NCBI RefSeq assembly: GCF_014699035.1
Contig: NZ_JACXAA010000013.1
Coordinates: 157,701 to 221,700, forward strand
Reading direction: 5' to 3'
DNA: 64,000 nt
DNA from: Spirosoma validum
GTDB taxonomy: Bacteria; Bacteroidota; Bacteroidia; Cytophagales; Spirosomataceae
A program made the position numbers and the translations under genes. The notes beneath the pieces are model-generated. The model did not search any database, was not told the origin of the DNA, and was given only the letters and a program-made list of their open reading frames with translations. Of this stretch, positions 53,792-62,201 are shown piece after piece (the stretch's first letter is position 1; every line of letters starts with the position of its first letter).

Positions 53792-56700
53792 ATGCGGTAT
53801 TTACCAGCCTTACTGCTACGAGTAGGAATGTTGCTAAGTCTATTTTTCAGTTCTCCAGTTGTTACTTCAGCGCAGATTCAACTGAATTTTCCTGTTTCCC
53901 GTATCGTTTTTCAACGCGATAATGCTAATCAGGCGTCTGTACCTTTTCGGGCTGTGCTGACCACAAACCTCACGCATGTCAACGTGCGTTTAGTTGTCCG
54001 GCAGGGAGGAGCAACTACGCCCTGGGCAACATTTAGTCCGGCGAATGGTATCGTTTCTGGGCGTGTTCCTTCGGTTCAGGGGGGCTGGTACGATCTGGAA
54101 GTTGAATCGTTCAATGGGGCGCAGAGCCTGGGTACAAAACGGATACCCCGAATAGGCGTTGGCGAGGTACTACTCGTTTCAGGGCAGTCAAATGCACAGG
54201 GGTTCGATTATGAAACCGGTGCCGTCGACGATCGGGTGTCGTGCGTCAATTACTACGACGGCGAGATTACGGAATCTCGTTTTCCGCTGACGTTTAGTCA
54301 CTTATCGGGCCAGGTTAAAGTTGGACCAACCAACTCGCTATACATTTACGGAATCCTGGGGGATAAACTCGTGCAGCGGCTTGGCGTACCGGTACTCATC
54401 TATGGAGCCGCCCTCGGTGGAACGCCCTCCATCCAGTGGCGGCAATCGGCAGAGCGGCAGCAACTTCCCGATGCGGACCAGTGGGGGGGAGCGGAGGATT
54501 TCCGACCGTACCGGGCTATCAAGTCAACGATCGAACACTACGTTCGACGGACCGGGCTACGGGCCATTCTCTGGCACCATGGTGAATCAGACAAAGGGAA
54601 GTCGGGATCTGACTATGCCAGCAATCTGCAGAAAATCATTGAAATCAGTCGGCAGGACATAGCTAACTTGCCCTGGATGATTGCCCGGGCATCCTGGATT
54701 TCAGGTGGGGGTGATAACGCGATTGTTGATGCCCAGAACTTTGTGATTGGTCAAGTGCCGAATTGTTACCCCGGTCCAAATACAGATCTATACGGTAATG
54801 AATACCGACAGGATGGAACCCATTTCATGACATCGTTTTACGCTCCGTTTGCTGAACTTTGGAACCAGTCGCTCAGCAATACGTTTTTTCAGCAGGCGAC
54901 CCCTTACGTACTACCTCAGGAACCGCCCTCTATGACCGCTGGGCAACCTCGGCCAGCTTATCAGTATGCGGGCGGCCATCTGGAAATTCCGTTTCTGGAT
55001 GAAGCGGCTGCGTCCGGCGGATCGACTATAACCTATACTGCTCAACTGGTATCTACGAACGGGCAATTTGTAACTAATCTGGGAACGGGAACCGCGAACC
55101 CTCTGCGGATTACGCTGCCCGACAATCTGACGGGAGACTTTCAAATAAAAGTCGTCTCGTCGGTAGGAGGAGCCGTTTCGACAGTAAGTCCACCCATCAC
55201 GATTTTCAATCCCCCTTATCCTAAAGGCACCGGTACGGGCCTGACCGGGCAATACATGAGTGGCTACGATTCGAACTTGTTCGTGATGCATACCCAACAG
55301 GATGGTCCGCTGGATTTTACCTGGTTTGATACAGGTCCGACTCCCGCTATGCCCATTCGCGATTATACGGTTCGCTGGACTGGCCAGATTGAAGCGCCAG
55401 TCTCGGGTAATTACATCATTAAAACCTCGTATGACGATGCAACCCGTATCTGGATCAATGGGCAACTGATCGTTGATGATCTGGATAGCCATCCGTTTCC
55501 AATTACGTCCAGAGGCCAGATTACGCTACAGGCCAACCAGCGCTACGATATTCGTATGGATGTGGTACAACGTTGGTTCAATGCCCAGGCTCGGTTACAA
55601 TGGGTGGTGCCGGGTTCTACGCAGGCGGTCTATATTCCCCGCGACCGTTTGTATCCGGCCGTGGTTTCGCCGACGCCCGAAGCGGAGCCGCTCCAGATTC
55701 GCTTTCCGGTTCCCCATATGGTTTTTCAGCGCGATAACAACAACCGGGCGCAGATGGCTATTTCGGGAAAATGTCCAACCCGTACCGAACGGATTGAAGT
55801 CCGGGTCTGGCCAACGGTTTCGGGTAAGGGGCAGGATAACGATTTTTATACCGTATTGGATAATCATCCGACCAATGGTGCTTTTTCGGGAAGTATCAGC
55901 ATATCGAGTGGTTGGTATAAGGTAGATATACAGGCAATCGCCCAGGGCCAGGTCATTAGTCATACGCGCGTAACACCCGTTGGGGTAGGTGAGGTGTTCA
56001 TTGTCGCGGGTGAGGGCAATGCACAAGGCGTCAGTCCGATGCGATCCGTAGCGAGTGCTACCGACGAGCGGGTCAGTACCGTACCGTTCTTTAATGCGAC
56101 TGATACCAGCCGAATATTTTCATTACCCTCGTTTAAAGCCCTGGCTGCTGATGGAACGATCGGCCCACATGGCGTTACGGCCTGGAGCTGGGAAGAACTG
56201 GGCGAGCGGCTTGCCAGACGACTGAACCTGCCGGTTCTCTTTTATAACGTAGCGTGGGACGGTACGACGATGCGCAACTGGCGGGAAAGCATGGAACAAG
56301 GCACAACTACCCTGATTGGCGGAGCCTCCCTACCCGTGGGTATGCCGTATAGTAATTTAAAGCGAGTATTGCAGGGGTATGTATCGGTAACGGGTTTGCG
56401 GGCCATTCTCTGGCAACAGGGTGAATCGGAATTCTATTCGCCTAATCCACAGGCCACTACGTACGCTGCTGATTTAACGGCTCTGATCAACCGCAGCCGC
56501 GCCGATGCTCATTTTTCGCAACTGCAATGGATCGTAGCCCGGTCTTCAGCCGACAATACGACCCGGCAACTGTATGCATCCGGGAGTTACGAACCCGTGA
56601 CGAACCGACAAAATGAGGTCATTCAGACAATTGCCGGCGTTACAGCCGGCCCGATTGTCGATACCATTCAGATGCCTCGACCAGACGGGAAGTATTTTCA

Positions 56701-57217
56701 GGGTACTGGTCTTAGTCGACTGGCTGCGGCCTGGGATCAGGTACTCACCAATGCCGTGTGGAATGCTGGATCGTTGAGTCCTCAGGCACCCGTCTTTATC
56801 CCCGATCTAACTCCCGTCGTCTACGCCCGGCCTACGCTTATGTACGGGACCACCAGCATGAACATTGTGTTAGACGTAGTGGAACTGAACGGAGTCGCCA
56901 CAACGGGAACCGTCACCCTCAAAATCACGCGGGATGCTAAAGTTACCCTCAGTTTACCCAGTAGTGCGACCAGCGTTGGCGGACGACCCGTGCAGAACAG
57001 CGTCTGGAATTTATCGACCACCGATCCATCGTATTACGTACTGACCACCAATCAGCCGATTAGCGCCGGAGATCGGCTGAGTGTGGGCTTAACGGGTGAG
57101 ATGAGACCCGGCGCAACGACTGGGGTTGTGACGGTCAGTTCGGTATTGCTGGGTAGTCAGGGAGAGCAAAAGTTAACCAACAACGCCGACGCTGATAAAG
57201 TAGACTATTTTCCCTGA
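53792..57217 (+). CDS. Large secreted protein with two SGNH esterase modules, a PA14 domain and a novel C-terminal domain
   Basis: Numbering here counts from an upstream in-frame codon at 53711; the start chosen is Met28. Order: signal peptide (28-54), SGNH/sialate O-acetylesterase-like module 1 (about 140-395), an Ig-like linker (405-500), PA14 carbohydrate-binding domain (505-650), SGNH-like module 2 (665-1030), and a C-terminal domain (1036-1168). Module 1 has nucleophile Ser160 in SGQSNAQG and the Asp368/His371 pair in QDGTHF. In module 2 these positions read AGEGNAQG (Gly769) and PDGKYF (Tyr995), so it is predicted inactive. The first module may deacetylate plant glycans. The C-terminal domain, ending NNADADKVDYF, recurs at 57.3 and 62.2 kb. 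Confidence 0.88.
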   Translation: MRYLPALLLRVGMLLSLFFSSPVVTSAQIQLNFPVSRIVFQRDNANQASVPFRAVLTTNLTHVNVRLVVRQGGATTPWATFSPANGIVSGRVPSVQGGWYDLEVESFNGAQSLGTKRIPRIGVGEVLLVSGQSNAQGFDYETGAVDDRVSCVNYYDGEITESRFPLTFSHLSGQVKVGPTNSLYIYGILGDKLVQRLGVPVLIYGAALGGTPSIQWRQSAERQQLPDADQWGGAEDFRPYRAIKSTIEHYVRRTGLRAILWHHGESDKGKSGSDYASNLQKIIEISRQDIANLPWMIARASWISGGGDNAIVDAQNFVIGQVPNCYPGPNTDLYGNEYRQDGTHFMTSFYAPFAELWNQSLSNTFFQQATPYVLPQEPPSMTAGQPRPAYQYAGGHLEIPFLDEAAASGGSTITYTAQLVSTNGQFVTNLGTGTANPLRITLPDNLTGDFQIKVVSSVGGAVSTVSPPITIFNPPYPKGTGTGLTGQYMSGYDSNLFVMHTQQDGPLDFTWFDTGPTPAMPIRDYTVRWTGQIEAPVSGNYIIKTSYDDATRIWINGQLIVDDLDSHPFPITSRGQITLQANQRYDIRMDVVQRWFNAQARLQWVVPGSTQAVYIPRDRLYPAVVSPTPEAEPLQIRFPVPHMVFQRDNNNRAQMAISGKCPTRTERIEVRVWPTVSGKGQDNDFYTVLDNHPTNGAFSGSISISSGWYKVDIQAIAQGQVISHTRVTPVGVGEVFIVAGEGNAQGVSPMRSVASATDERVSTVPFFNATDTSRIFSLPSFKALAADGTIGPHGVTAWSWEELGERLARRLNLPVLFYNVAWDGTTMRNWRESMEQGTTTLIGGASLPVGMPYSNLKRVLQGYVSVTGLRAILWQQGESEFYSPNPQATTYAADLTALINRSRADAHFSQLQWIVARSSADNTTRQLYASGSYEPVTNRQNEVIQTIAGVTAGPIVDTIQMPRPDGKYFQGTGLSRLAAAWDQVLTNAVWNAGSLSPQAPVFIPDLTPVVYARPTLMYGTTSMNIVLDVVELNGVATTGTVTLKITRDAKVTLSLPSSATSVGGRPVQNSVWNLSTTDPSYYVLTTNQPISAGDRLSVGLTGEMRPGATTGVVTVSSVLLGSQGEQKLTNNADADKVDYFP

Positions 57218-57241
57218 TACACAGGTTCGGTTACGTTTCGT

Positions 57242-57293
57242 TTGATTCCCAAATACTGTCGACTGATTGCAAGCGACAGTATTCGGGAATCAA
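57242..57293. terminator. 20-bp hairpin after the esterase gene
   Basis: Bases 57242-57261 pair with 57274-57293 with one mismatch around 12 bases, 25 bases after the esterase stop and 4 bases before the stop of the opposite-strand fragment. It may serve both directions. Confidence 0.6.
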
Positions 57294-57297
57294 GCGG

Positions 57298-57519
57298 TTA
57301 TTGCTGGAAGTATTCGACCTTGTCGGCATCGAGGTTATTGGTTGATTTACCATCGCCACCACTGCCCCCCACCAACACTCCGCTCACGGTCAGACTCCCC
57401 CCGCTGGCTCCCGCACTAAAACTGCCTGTCAAGCCCACACTCAGCCGATCACCAGCTCCAGACTGAAAATAATCAGAAAATTGTCTTAAGGAACCTGATT
57501 GTGTACAATGTCTAGTCAA
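57298..57519 (-). pseudogene. Orphan fragment of the NNxDADKVEYF C-terminal domain
   Basis: The last 55 or so residues of this frame (GAGDRLSVGLTGSFSAGASG to TNNLDADKVEYFQQ) match the end of the C-terminal domain of the esterase and of the surface protein at 62.2 kb. The first 20 residues (MTRHCTQSGSLRQF) do not. No upstream reading frame supplies the rest, so this is the 3' end of a deleted gene. It lies tail to tail with the esterase gene. Confidence 0.7.
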
Positions 57520-57790
57520 GTGATTTTAGCAATTTTGGCGAGACGTTCATTGCGATTGGGATTAGCTCCAGAATATAGTACATAGCCTGGTACCAGTACT
57601 AGGCAAAGCATTCTACACAGTCGGTTCTAAGAATTGATATAAGGCTTAGCTGGTAATGTAAAGTCAGGATTAGGTTGAGCTTATTGAGGTCCGATGGGCT
57701 ATATCTAATCCCGGACTCACGTTATGGTAAAATTGAGTATAGCGTGAACTGAATAAATGGGAAATTATAGAAGTGAAAAGCAAAAATTAG
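57520..57790. other. Short intergenic region without recognised features
   Basis: About 270 bases between the domain fragment and the membrane protein gene. No gene or hairpin stands out. Confidence 0.5.
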
Positions 57791-58321
57791 TCAATAGCCG
57801 CTTTGTCGTAATCGGCTCGATAAGAGTGATATATTCAGCGTACCATAACCGATGAAGAGAACTGGAAAGAGATAGATGAAATACATCTGCCAGGAATACG
57901 TGCCTGTAATGTATTGATCCCAGTACGTGGCCGTAGAGTAATTGGGAAAGGCTGTTAACAGGTAGCGTACGGACTGAGTGAAAGGGTTGAAAATTGGGAA
58001 AGCGAGCAGCATGATGGGCAGAAAGCTAAGCTCATAGCGGGCAAGTGATGATCTGCTTATACCGTCAGGCGTGATGTTAAACCAGCGATGAACGAGATAG
58101 ATCATCTGAGTCAGGATATATACCGTGACTAATTCGGGTAGCCAGGTATTCCTGATCCACAAACCCAGGTAATTGGTCAGACCACCACTTTCGTTTACAA
58201 AATTCAGTTTAGCCTGATACGCCATATACCAGGATAAAGCTTCAACAAATAGATTCAGCCCTACTAAAGTAATAAGCCCATTCTTCAGAAAAGTACGTGA
58301 AAGTTGCGCGTCGTGTGTCAT
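57791..58321 (-). CDS. Integral membrane protein, 176 aa, unknown
   Basis: The protein has four to five hydrophobic helices (about 12-33, 62-80, 96-113, 148-165) with short polar loops, and ends in a basic tail (SSRLRQSGY). It has no recognised domain. The layout resembles the membrane part of LytTR- or sensor-type proteins, but no output domain follows; the sequence after the stop shows no continuation in any frame. It is the last gene of the four-gene minus-strand set, 76 bases after the sensor gene. Function unknown. Confidence 0.65.
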   Translation of the reverse strand: MTHDAQLSRTFLKNGLITLVGLNLFVEALSWYMAYQAKLNFVNESGGLTNYLGLWIRNTWLPELVTVYILTQMIYLVHRWFNITPDGISRSSLARYELSFLPIMLLAFPIFNPFTQSVRYLLTAFPNYSTATYWDQYITGTYSWQMYFIYLFPVLFIGYGTLNISLLSSRLRQSGY

Positions 58322-58397
58322 AGTCGATTACCGAAAATTAGCTCCTGGTTGCTACCATATCCCTGTAAAACTGCCTGCAACCGAAAAGCTCGTTTGC

Positions 58398-60443
58398 TTA
58401 CAGATTGAAGAGATCGGTCGTGTTTATGATGACATTTTCAAAGCCATGCTCATCCATCCGACGAACTAGATCCTGCGTACTTCCCTGACCACTACCGCCT
58501 TTACCGTCCCACAAGGCAATCAAAGACGTTTCGCCCTCTCCGTAGATCAGCGCGTGATACAGCATCCAAAGGTTGGTACGTTCCCAAAGGTTATAGTTTT
58601 TCTTGCGCTGGAGCCAGAAGGGCAACTTTTTTGTGTCAGACATGATCCGTAATCGATAATCATCGGGCTGACTGTGACTCCGGTAAAGATGCTCAAAGCG
58701 CTCTATCCAACGTTGTCCGGCATACGCTACCGATTCCTTGATGTACTGTTGTTTAGGGACCGCGAGAAACATACGGGTTGGGATAGCAATTTCGGGTTCT
58801 TCACACACTTCGTGGAACAAAATATCGCCCCCGCACGCGCCCCCGGCAATGCCAATAATGGGACGTTTGATGTGTTTTCGGATTGTGTTCAGTTTTTTGC
58901 GAATCTCATCTTTCGCTTTTTCGTCCTGACCACACGGGAATCGAACGGGATGGCCGGGCCGGTCAATCGTATGGCCGGTGAACACGACAAAATGGGGCTT
59001 AAGTGCTACCGTTGGCGACGTAACGGGCGCGAGCTGGTCCAGTACTGGATCAACTACGTCGGTTCGAATCTGAAGTTTTTGGTAGAGTTCCAGCTGGCGT
59101 CGGGTATAATCGGCCAGAACGGGTTCGCCCGCGCTAATCGCGTCCTGATACAGCCGCAGGATGCGTCGGGGTTTGTCGAGGGTTAAACAGCGAAAATCAG
59201 CCAGATTGACATCCAGCAAACTGTTTATTTCTCCGTGACTATACTTGCGATGCTTGGCTGATTCGAGGGAGATACTAACGACCGTGGTATAGTCAGTGTA
59301 TTTCCGCTGTAACGTCTGGAGCATGATCTCCGCTTCCTGCGCATCATCAAAGTGCTCCTCCCAGAGCGACGGATAGGCTTCGGTCAGGTTCAGGATGATG
59401 GTCAGTAAACTTAAGGCATTAATACCCGCATAGTAATGATTCAGGTCTTCCATAAAGGCCTGAGCGTAGGCTTCGTAGGCACGTAGCAAAAAGCTGGACT
59501 CGATGGCTTTCTGTCGAAATTCCTCAGGATGAGCAAACTGCCATTCGTTCATCCACCTCAACTTGGCGTTACGTCCCTTCAGTGAGTAGATTTCTGCCCG
59601 CTTACCGGCGCTTAATTCGAGAGGACGGGCCAGTAACGTATTGATCGCCTGATCGGATAGAGAAAGCAGCGTGAGTGCGGGCGAATTCAATTCGGTAGAA
59701 TGGGTGGCGTATTGTTCGGAAAGCCGCTGATAAATGGTGCTTAATCGATCATTAGCCTCCTCATCGTCTGGAAGGATCGTCCGGATGCGTTCCCACGTAA
59801 ACCGGGCTCCCGTCAGCGATTCCATATCGAACTGAATCCCGCCAACCAGACGTAAACCACTCAGCTCCCAGGGAAACCCTCCTGTCTCGGCGGCCAGCAA
59901 GGCTAGTTTACCTTCCTGCCGATTGATTTGCGCTTCTTCGACCTGTTTACAGAAACCAGCCGGTGCTACCACGAACCGCTCCGGGTCCTGCGCTTTCAGG
60001 TGTGGCAGCAATGAAAAAACAGGACTGTCTTTCCGGTCCGAATGAATCGTCTCCAGCAGGGCCTGTTTTAGCCGCAATGAGTCAACTTTAAGGGTTGGAA
60101 TGGCATAGGTAAGGTACCGATCGGTTTTCAGATCGAACGGAACGTCGAGGATGCTGTCCGCCGAGCAACGTAGTAACAGCGTCTTGCGGTCGCGTAAAGC
60201 ATGTCGGATGCCTAGTTCGTAAAAGACATTCGCATTATGAACGGAGATGTCGGCAATGACGAGATCGGCTGTGAGGAGTTTGGCAAACATATCCTCCCGA
60301 ATATTACCCGCTTCGGCAATAGCAACGGTTGTTTCGCCAATAATACCAACGGCCCGCAGTGCGGGTTGAATCAGCTCTTTATCGACCGCATCGAAATCAA
60401 TGCCTTGTTTAACGCCAAATGGGCGGACAATGAATGTGTACAT
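58398..60443 (-). CDS. Three-part sensor: deoxyribosyltransferase/TIR-like, helical TPR-S/TRAFs-binding-like, and SLOG-like domains
   Basis: In 681 residues the N-terminus (1-115) is a nucleoside-deoxyribosyltransferase or TIR-like domain with ADLVIADISVHNANVFYELG, the conserved Asp and Glu77 included. The middle (150-460) is all-helical and matches what I recall of the TPR-S/TRAFs-binding region that accompanies such domains in prokaryotic conflict proteins and in eukaryotic ASK kinases. The C-terminus (484-681) has VVFTGHTIDRPGHP and the glycine-rich GIAGGACGGDILFHEVCEE of a Rossmann-like SLOG nucleotide binder. The protein is soluble. A role in nucleotide-linked stress or immune signalling is an inference. 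A DUF4239 membrane gene and a lysozyme gene lie upstream on the same strand. Confidence 0.7.
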   Translation of the reverse strand: MYTFIVRPFGVKQGIDFDAVDKELIQPALRAVGIIGETTVAIAEAGNIREDMFAKLLTADLVIADISVHNANVFYELGIRHALRDRKTLLLRCSADSILDVPFDLKTDRYLTYAIPTLKVDSLRLKQALLETIHSDRKDSPVFSLLPHLKAQDPERFVVAPAGFCKQVEEAQINRQEGKLALLAAETGGFPWELSGLRLVGGIQFDMESLTGARFTWERIRTILPDDEEANDRLSTIYQRLSEQYATHSTELNSPALTLLSLSDQAINTLLARPLELSAGKRAEIYSLKGRNAKLRWMNEWQFAHPEEFRQKAIESSFLLRAYEAYAQAFMEDLNHYYAGINALSLLTIILNLTEAYPSLWEEHFDDAQEAEIMLQTLQRKYTDYTTVVSISLESAKHRKYSHGEINSLLDVNLADFRCLTLDKPRRILRLYQDAISAGEPVLADYTRRQLELYQKLQIRTDVVDPVLDQLAPVTSPTVALKPHFVVFTGHTIDRPGHPVRFPCGQDEKAKDEIRKKLNTIRKHIKRPIIGIAGGACGGDILFHEVCEEPEIAIPTRMFLAVPKQQYIKESVAYAGQRWIERFEHLYRSHSQPDDYRLRIMSDTKKLPFWLQRKKNYNLWERTNLWMLYHALIYGEGETSLIALWDGKGGSGQGSTQDLVRRMDEHGFENVIINTTDLFNL

Positions 60444-60575
60444 ACCAATACGTAGCGATTTTAACCAGGCTAGGCAGACTAACTAAGACATAATTGCAGA
60501 ACGCAGATCCGCTGATTCACAGGATTTAAACGCTTCGTTTTTCTCCCGGTGCTCCTTGGCTCTATGTTGACAAAT

Positions 60576-61361
60576 TCACATATCTTCTGTTTTCATAATC
60601 ATGATCTGATTATAGTCCGTCGGTTCGATACGTATCGAGCCGGTAAAAGGATGATCGAGCATCAGAATAATGTAAATGATCAAACCGACAAACGTACTCA
60701 GCAGGCCATTAGCTATCAGATGCAGTCGACCACTTTTAACATCCAGAATCATGGCAAAGACCAGTACCAGAACTCCCCCCGCCAATAAAGCCAGCCAAAT
60801 AGCGCCAGGTATTTCGGTGGTGGCATCCAGTTGGCGCAGACTGCGATACGTAGCCAGTTCGTTCAAATGGCGAAACATCAGATCAGTTCGGCTATCACCC
60901 AGATTTACGTTTTCAAGGCTCTTATAAACCCCATTAAACGCCCGGCGATCTTCCTTTGTGAAGGACTTCATTTTTTCCATGCGCGGGTACTCGTGATTGA
61001 CTACGTGATAGACGTATTCCGAGTAGGCTTTCATAACTGGGGCAATCCGCGTGGAGTCTGGATAATACCGAATAGCCCGGTACAACGTCCGGGCCAGGCT
61101 ACCCTCCCGATTGGCATTGATTTGTGCGGAATTGAATGAATCCCAGACCAGAAATACCACGAAGCCAAGTAGTAGCCCATACAAGGCCCCAACTGAGGCA
61201 AACACATCGCCAATGACTTCGTTACCCGCCGGACGGGTGTCAGGGCGAACGTATTTCCGATAAACGAAGGTACCACCCACACCAATGCCCGCGAAGAGTG
61301 CGATCAGCAAGCACAGCATCACAACAGGCGGTAGCTGTAGCAGGTAATAAGACAGCGACAT
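60576..61361 (-). CDS. DUF4239 (bestrophin-like) membrane protein
   Basis: The 261-residue protein has two N-terminal helices (10-33, 52-74 with GALYGLLLGFVVFLVWDSF), a soluble helical middle with two conserved Glu/Arg-rich stretches (NREGSLARTLYRAIRY), and two C-terminal helices (186-206, 217-236). This is the DUF4239 pattern, which is related to bestrophin channels; no function has been shown. It stands 42 bases downstream of the GH19 gene and 132 bases upstream of the sensor gene, all on one strand. A channel or membrane effector role is possible but unproven. Confidence 0.82.
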   Translation of the reverse strand: MSLSYYLLQLPPVVMLCLLIALFAGIGVGGTFVYRKYVRPDTRPAGNEVIGDVFASVGALYGLLLGFVVFLVWDSFNSAQINANREGSLARTLYRAIRYYPDSTRIAPVMKAYSEYVYHVVNHEYPRMEKMKSFTKEDRRAFNGVYKSLENVNLGDSRTDLMFRHLNELATYRSLRQLDATTEIPGAIWLALLAGGVLVLVFAMILDVKSGRLHLIANGLLSTFVGLIIYIILMLDHPFTGSIRIEPTDYNQIMIMKTEDM

Positions 61362-61403
61362 AAAACTAAACGATGGCGGATTCGAGTGGTGTATCTATAA
61401 ACG

Positions 61404-62003
61404 TCATACTGGAGGAATATCAACGAAGTATTGAACCCCAACTTTAAACCGGTGCAACCGATCGGGTAAACCATTGTAGCCACCATTGATCCGGCGGGTG
61501 ATCAGCTTGAACGTATCCAGGTTGGTGCCTTCGTCGATCGGCGATTTCAGGTCAATTTTATCGGCCAGCAGGTTGAGTTTATTGGCATTCCAGAACCATC
61601 CCGCGCTCAGGGACGCATACTTAAGCTGCGTATCATTGCACACTTCCGCATTTTTGCCGCCCAGCATCGTAGGGTTGTCGATCAGGTCAACTTTCCAGAC
61701 CGTGCTCAGCGCCTGATAATTGGTTCGTCCCGTTATCTGAATCAATCCCCGCCCTTTAAATTTGACCCCGTCGCCAGGATGCGTATTGCCCAAACCGACA
61801 CGACCTTCGTAGGCGGCCCCACTGGCCAGTTCTTCGGTGTAGTACAACCCACCGCTTTCGTGACCTACCTGAGCCAGAAAACACAACTGACGGGCAGGCG
61901 TATTGATTTGATACGTAGTGCAGGTGTCGTTAATGTAGGGCAGGAATTTTTGGGCGCAGGATAGAATGGCGCCTGCACCTTCTTTTACTTGTCCAATGGT
62001 CAT
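61404..62003 (-). CDS. GH19-family lysozyme/chitinase-like protein
   Basis: The 199-residue protein is a compact GH19 domain without signal peptide. The catalytic acid is Glu49 in QVGHESGG, with a second acidic pair at TEELASG (57-58). The signature KGRGLIQITGRTNYQAL (83-99) and FWNANKLNLLADK follow. Members of this short type cleave peptidoglycan and include phage endolysins, though no other phage gene is nearby. The lack of a signal means it would need lysis, a holin-like partner or a dedicated secretion route to reach the wall. It is the first gene of the set that runs to 57.8 kb. Confidence 0.87.
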   Translation of the reverse strand: MTIGQVKEGAGAILSCAQKFLPYINDTCTTYQINTPARQLCFLAQVGHESGGLYYTEELASGAAYEGRVGLGNTHPGDGVKFKGRGLIQITGRTNYQALSTVWKVDLIDNPTMLGGKNAEVCNDTQLKYASLSAGWFWNANKLNLLADKIDLKSPIDEGTNLDTFKLITRRINGGYNGLPDRLHRFKVGVQYFVDIPPV

Positions 62004-62128
62004 AGCCGTAAGAAGCAGGAGTTAGTAAACCAATCGCTGACGATCTTTTTCAGGTACACTTTTTTGGGTCTCTACGTCAATCCGTAGGAATAAGAAAGCA
62101 ATAGTTTTTCAGCGATATGTCAAATCCA

Positions 62129-62177
62129 GGTAGCTATGCATGAGCCGGGAATGATTCCCGGCTCATGCATAGCTACC
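62129..62177. terminator. 24-bp near-perfect palindrome between surface protein and lysozyme gene
   Basis: Bases 62129-62152 and 62154-62177 are perfect reverse complements around a single G. It separates the upstream surface-protein gene from the four-gene lysozyme/sensor set on the same strand, so the set should have its own promoter in 62004-62128. No promoter consensus was found there. Confidence 0.7.
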
Positions 62178-62201
62178 CGAAAGTTGAGTTGCTGGTAGAG
62201 A

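Noticed and set aside
61404..62003. A prophage remnant, suggested by the endolysin-like GH19 gene
   Set aside because: No integrase, capsid, tail, holin or attachment site was found around it.
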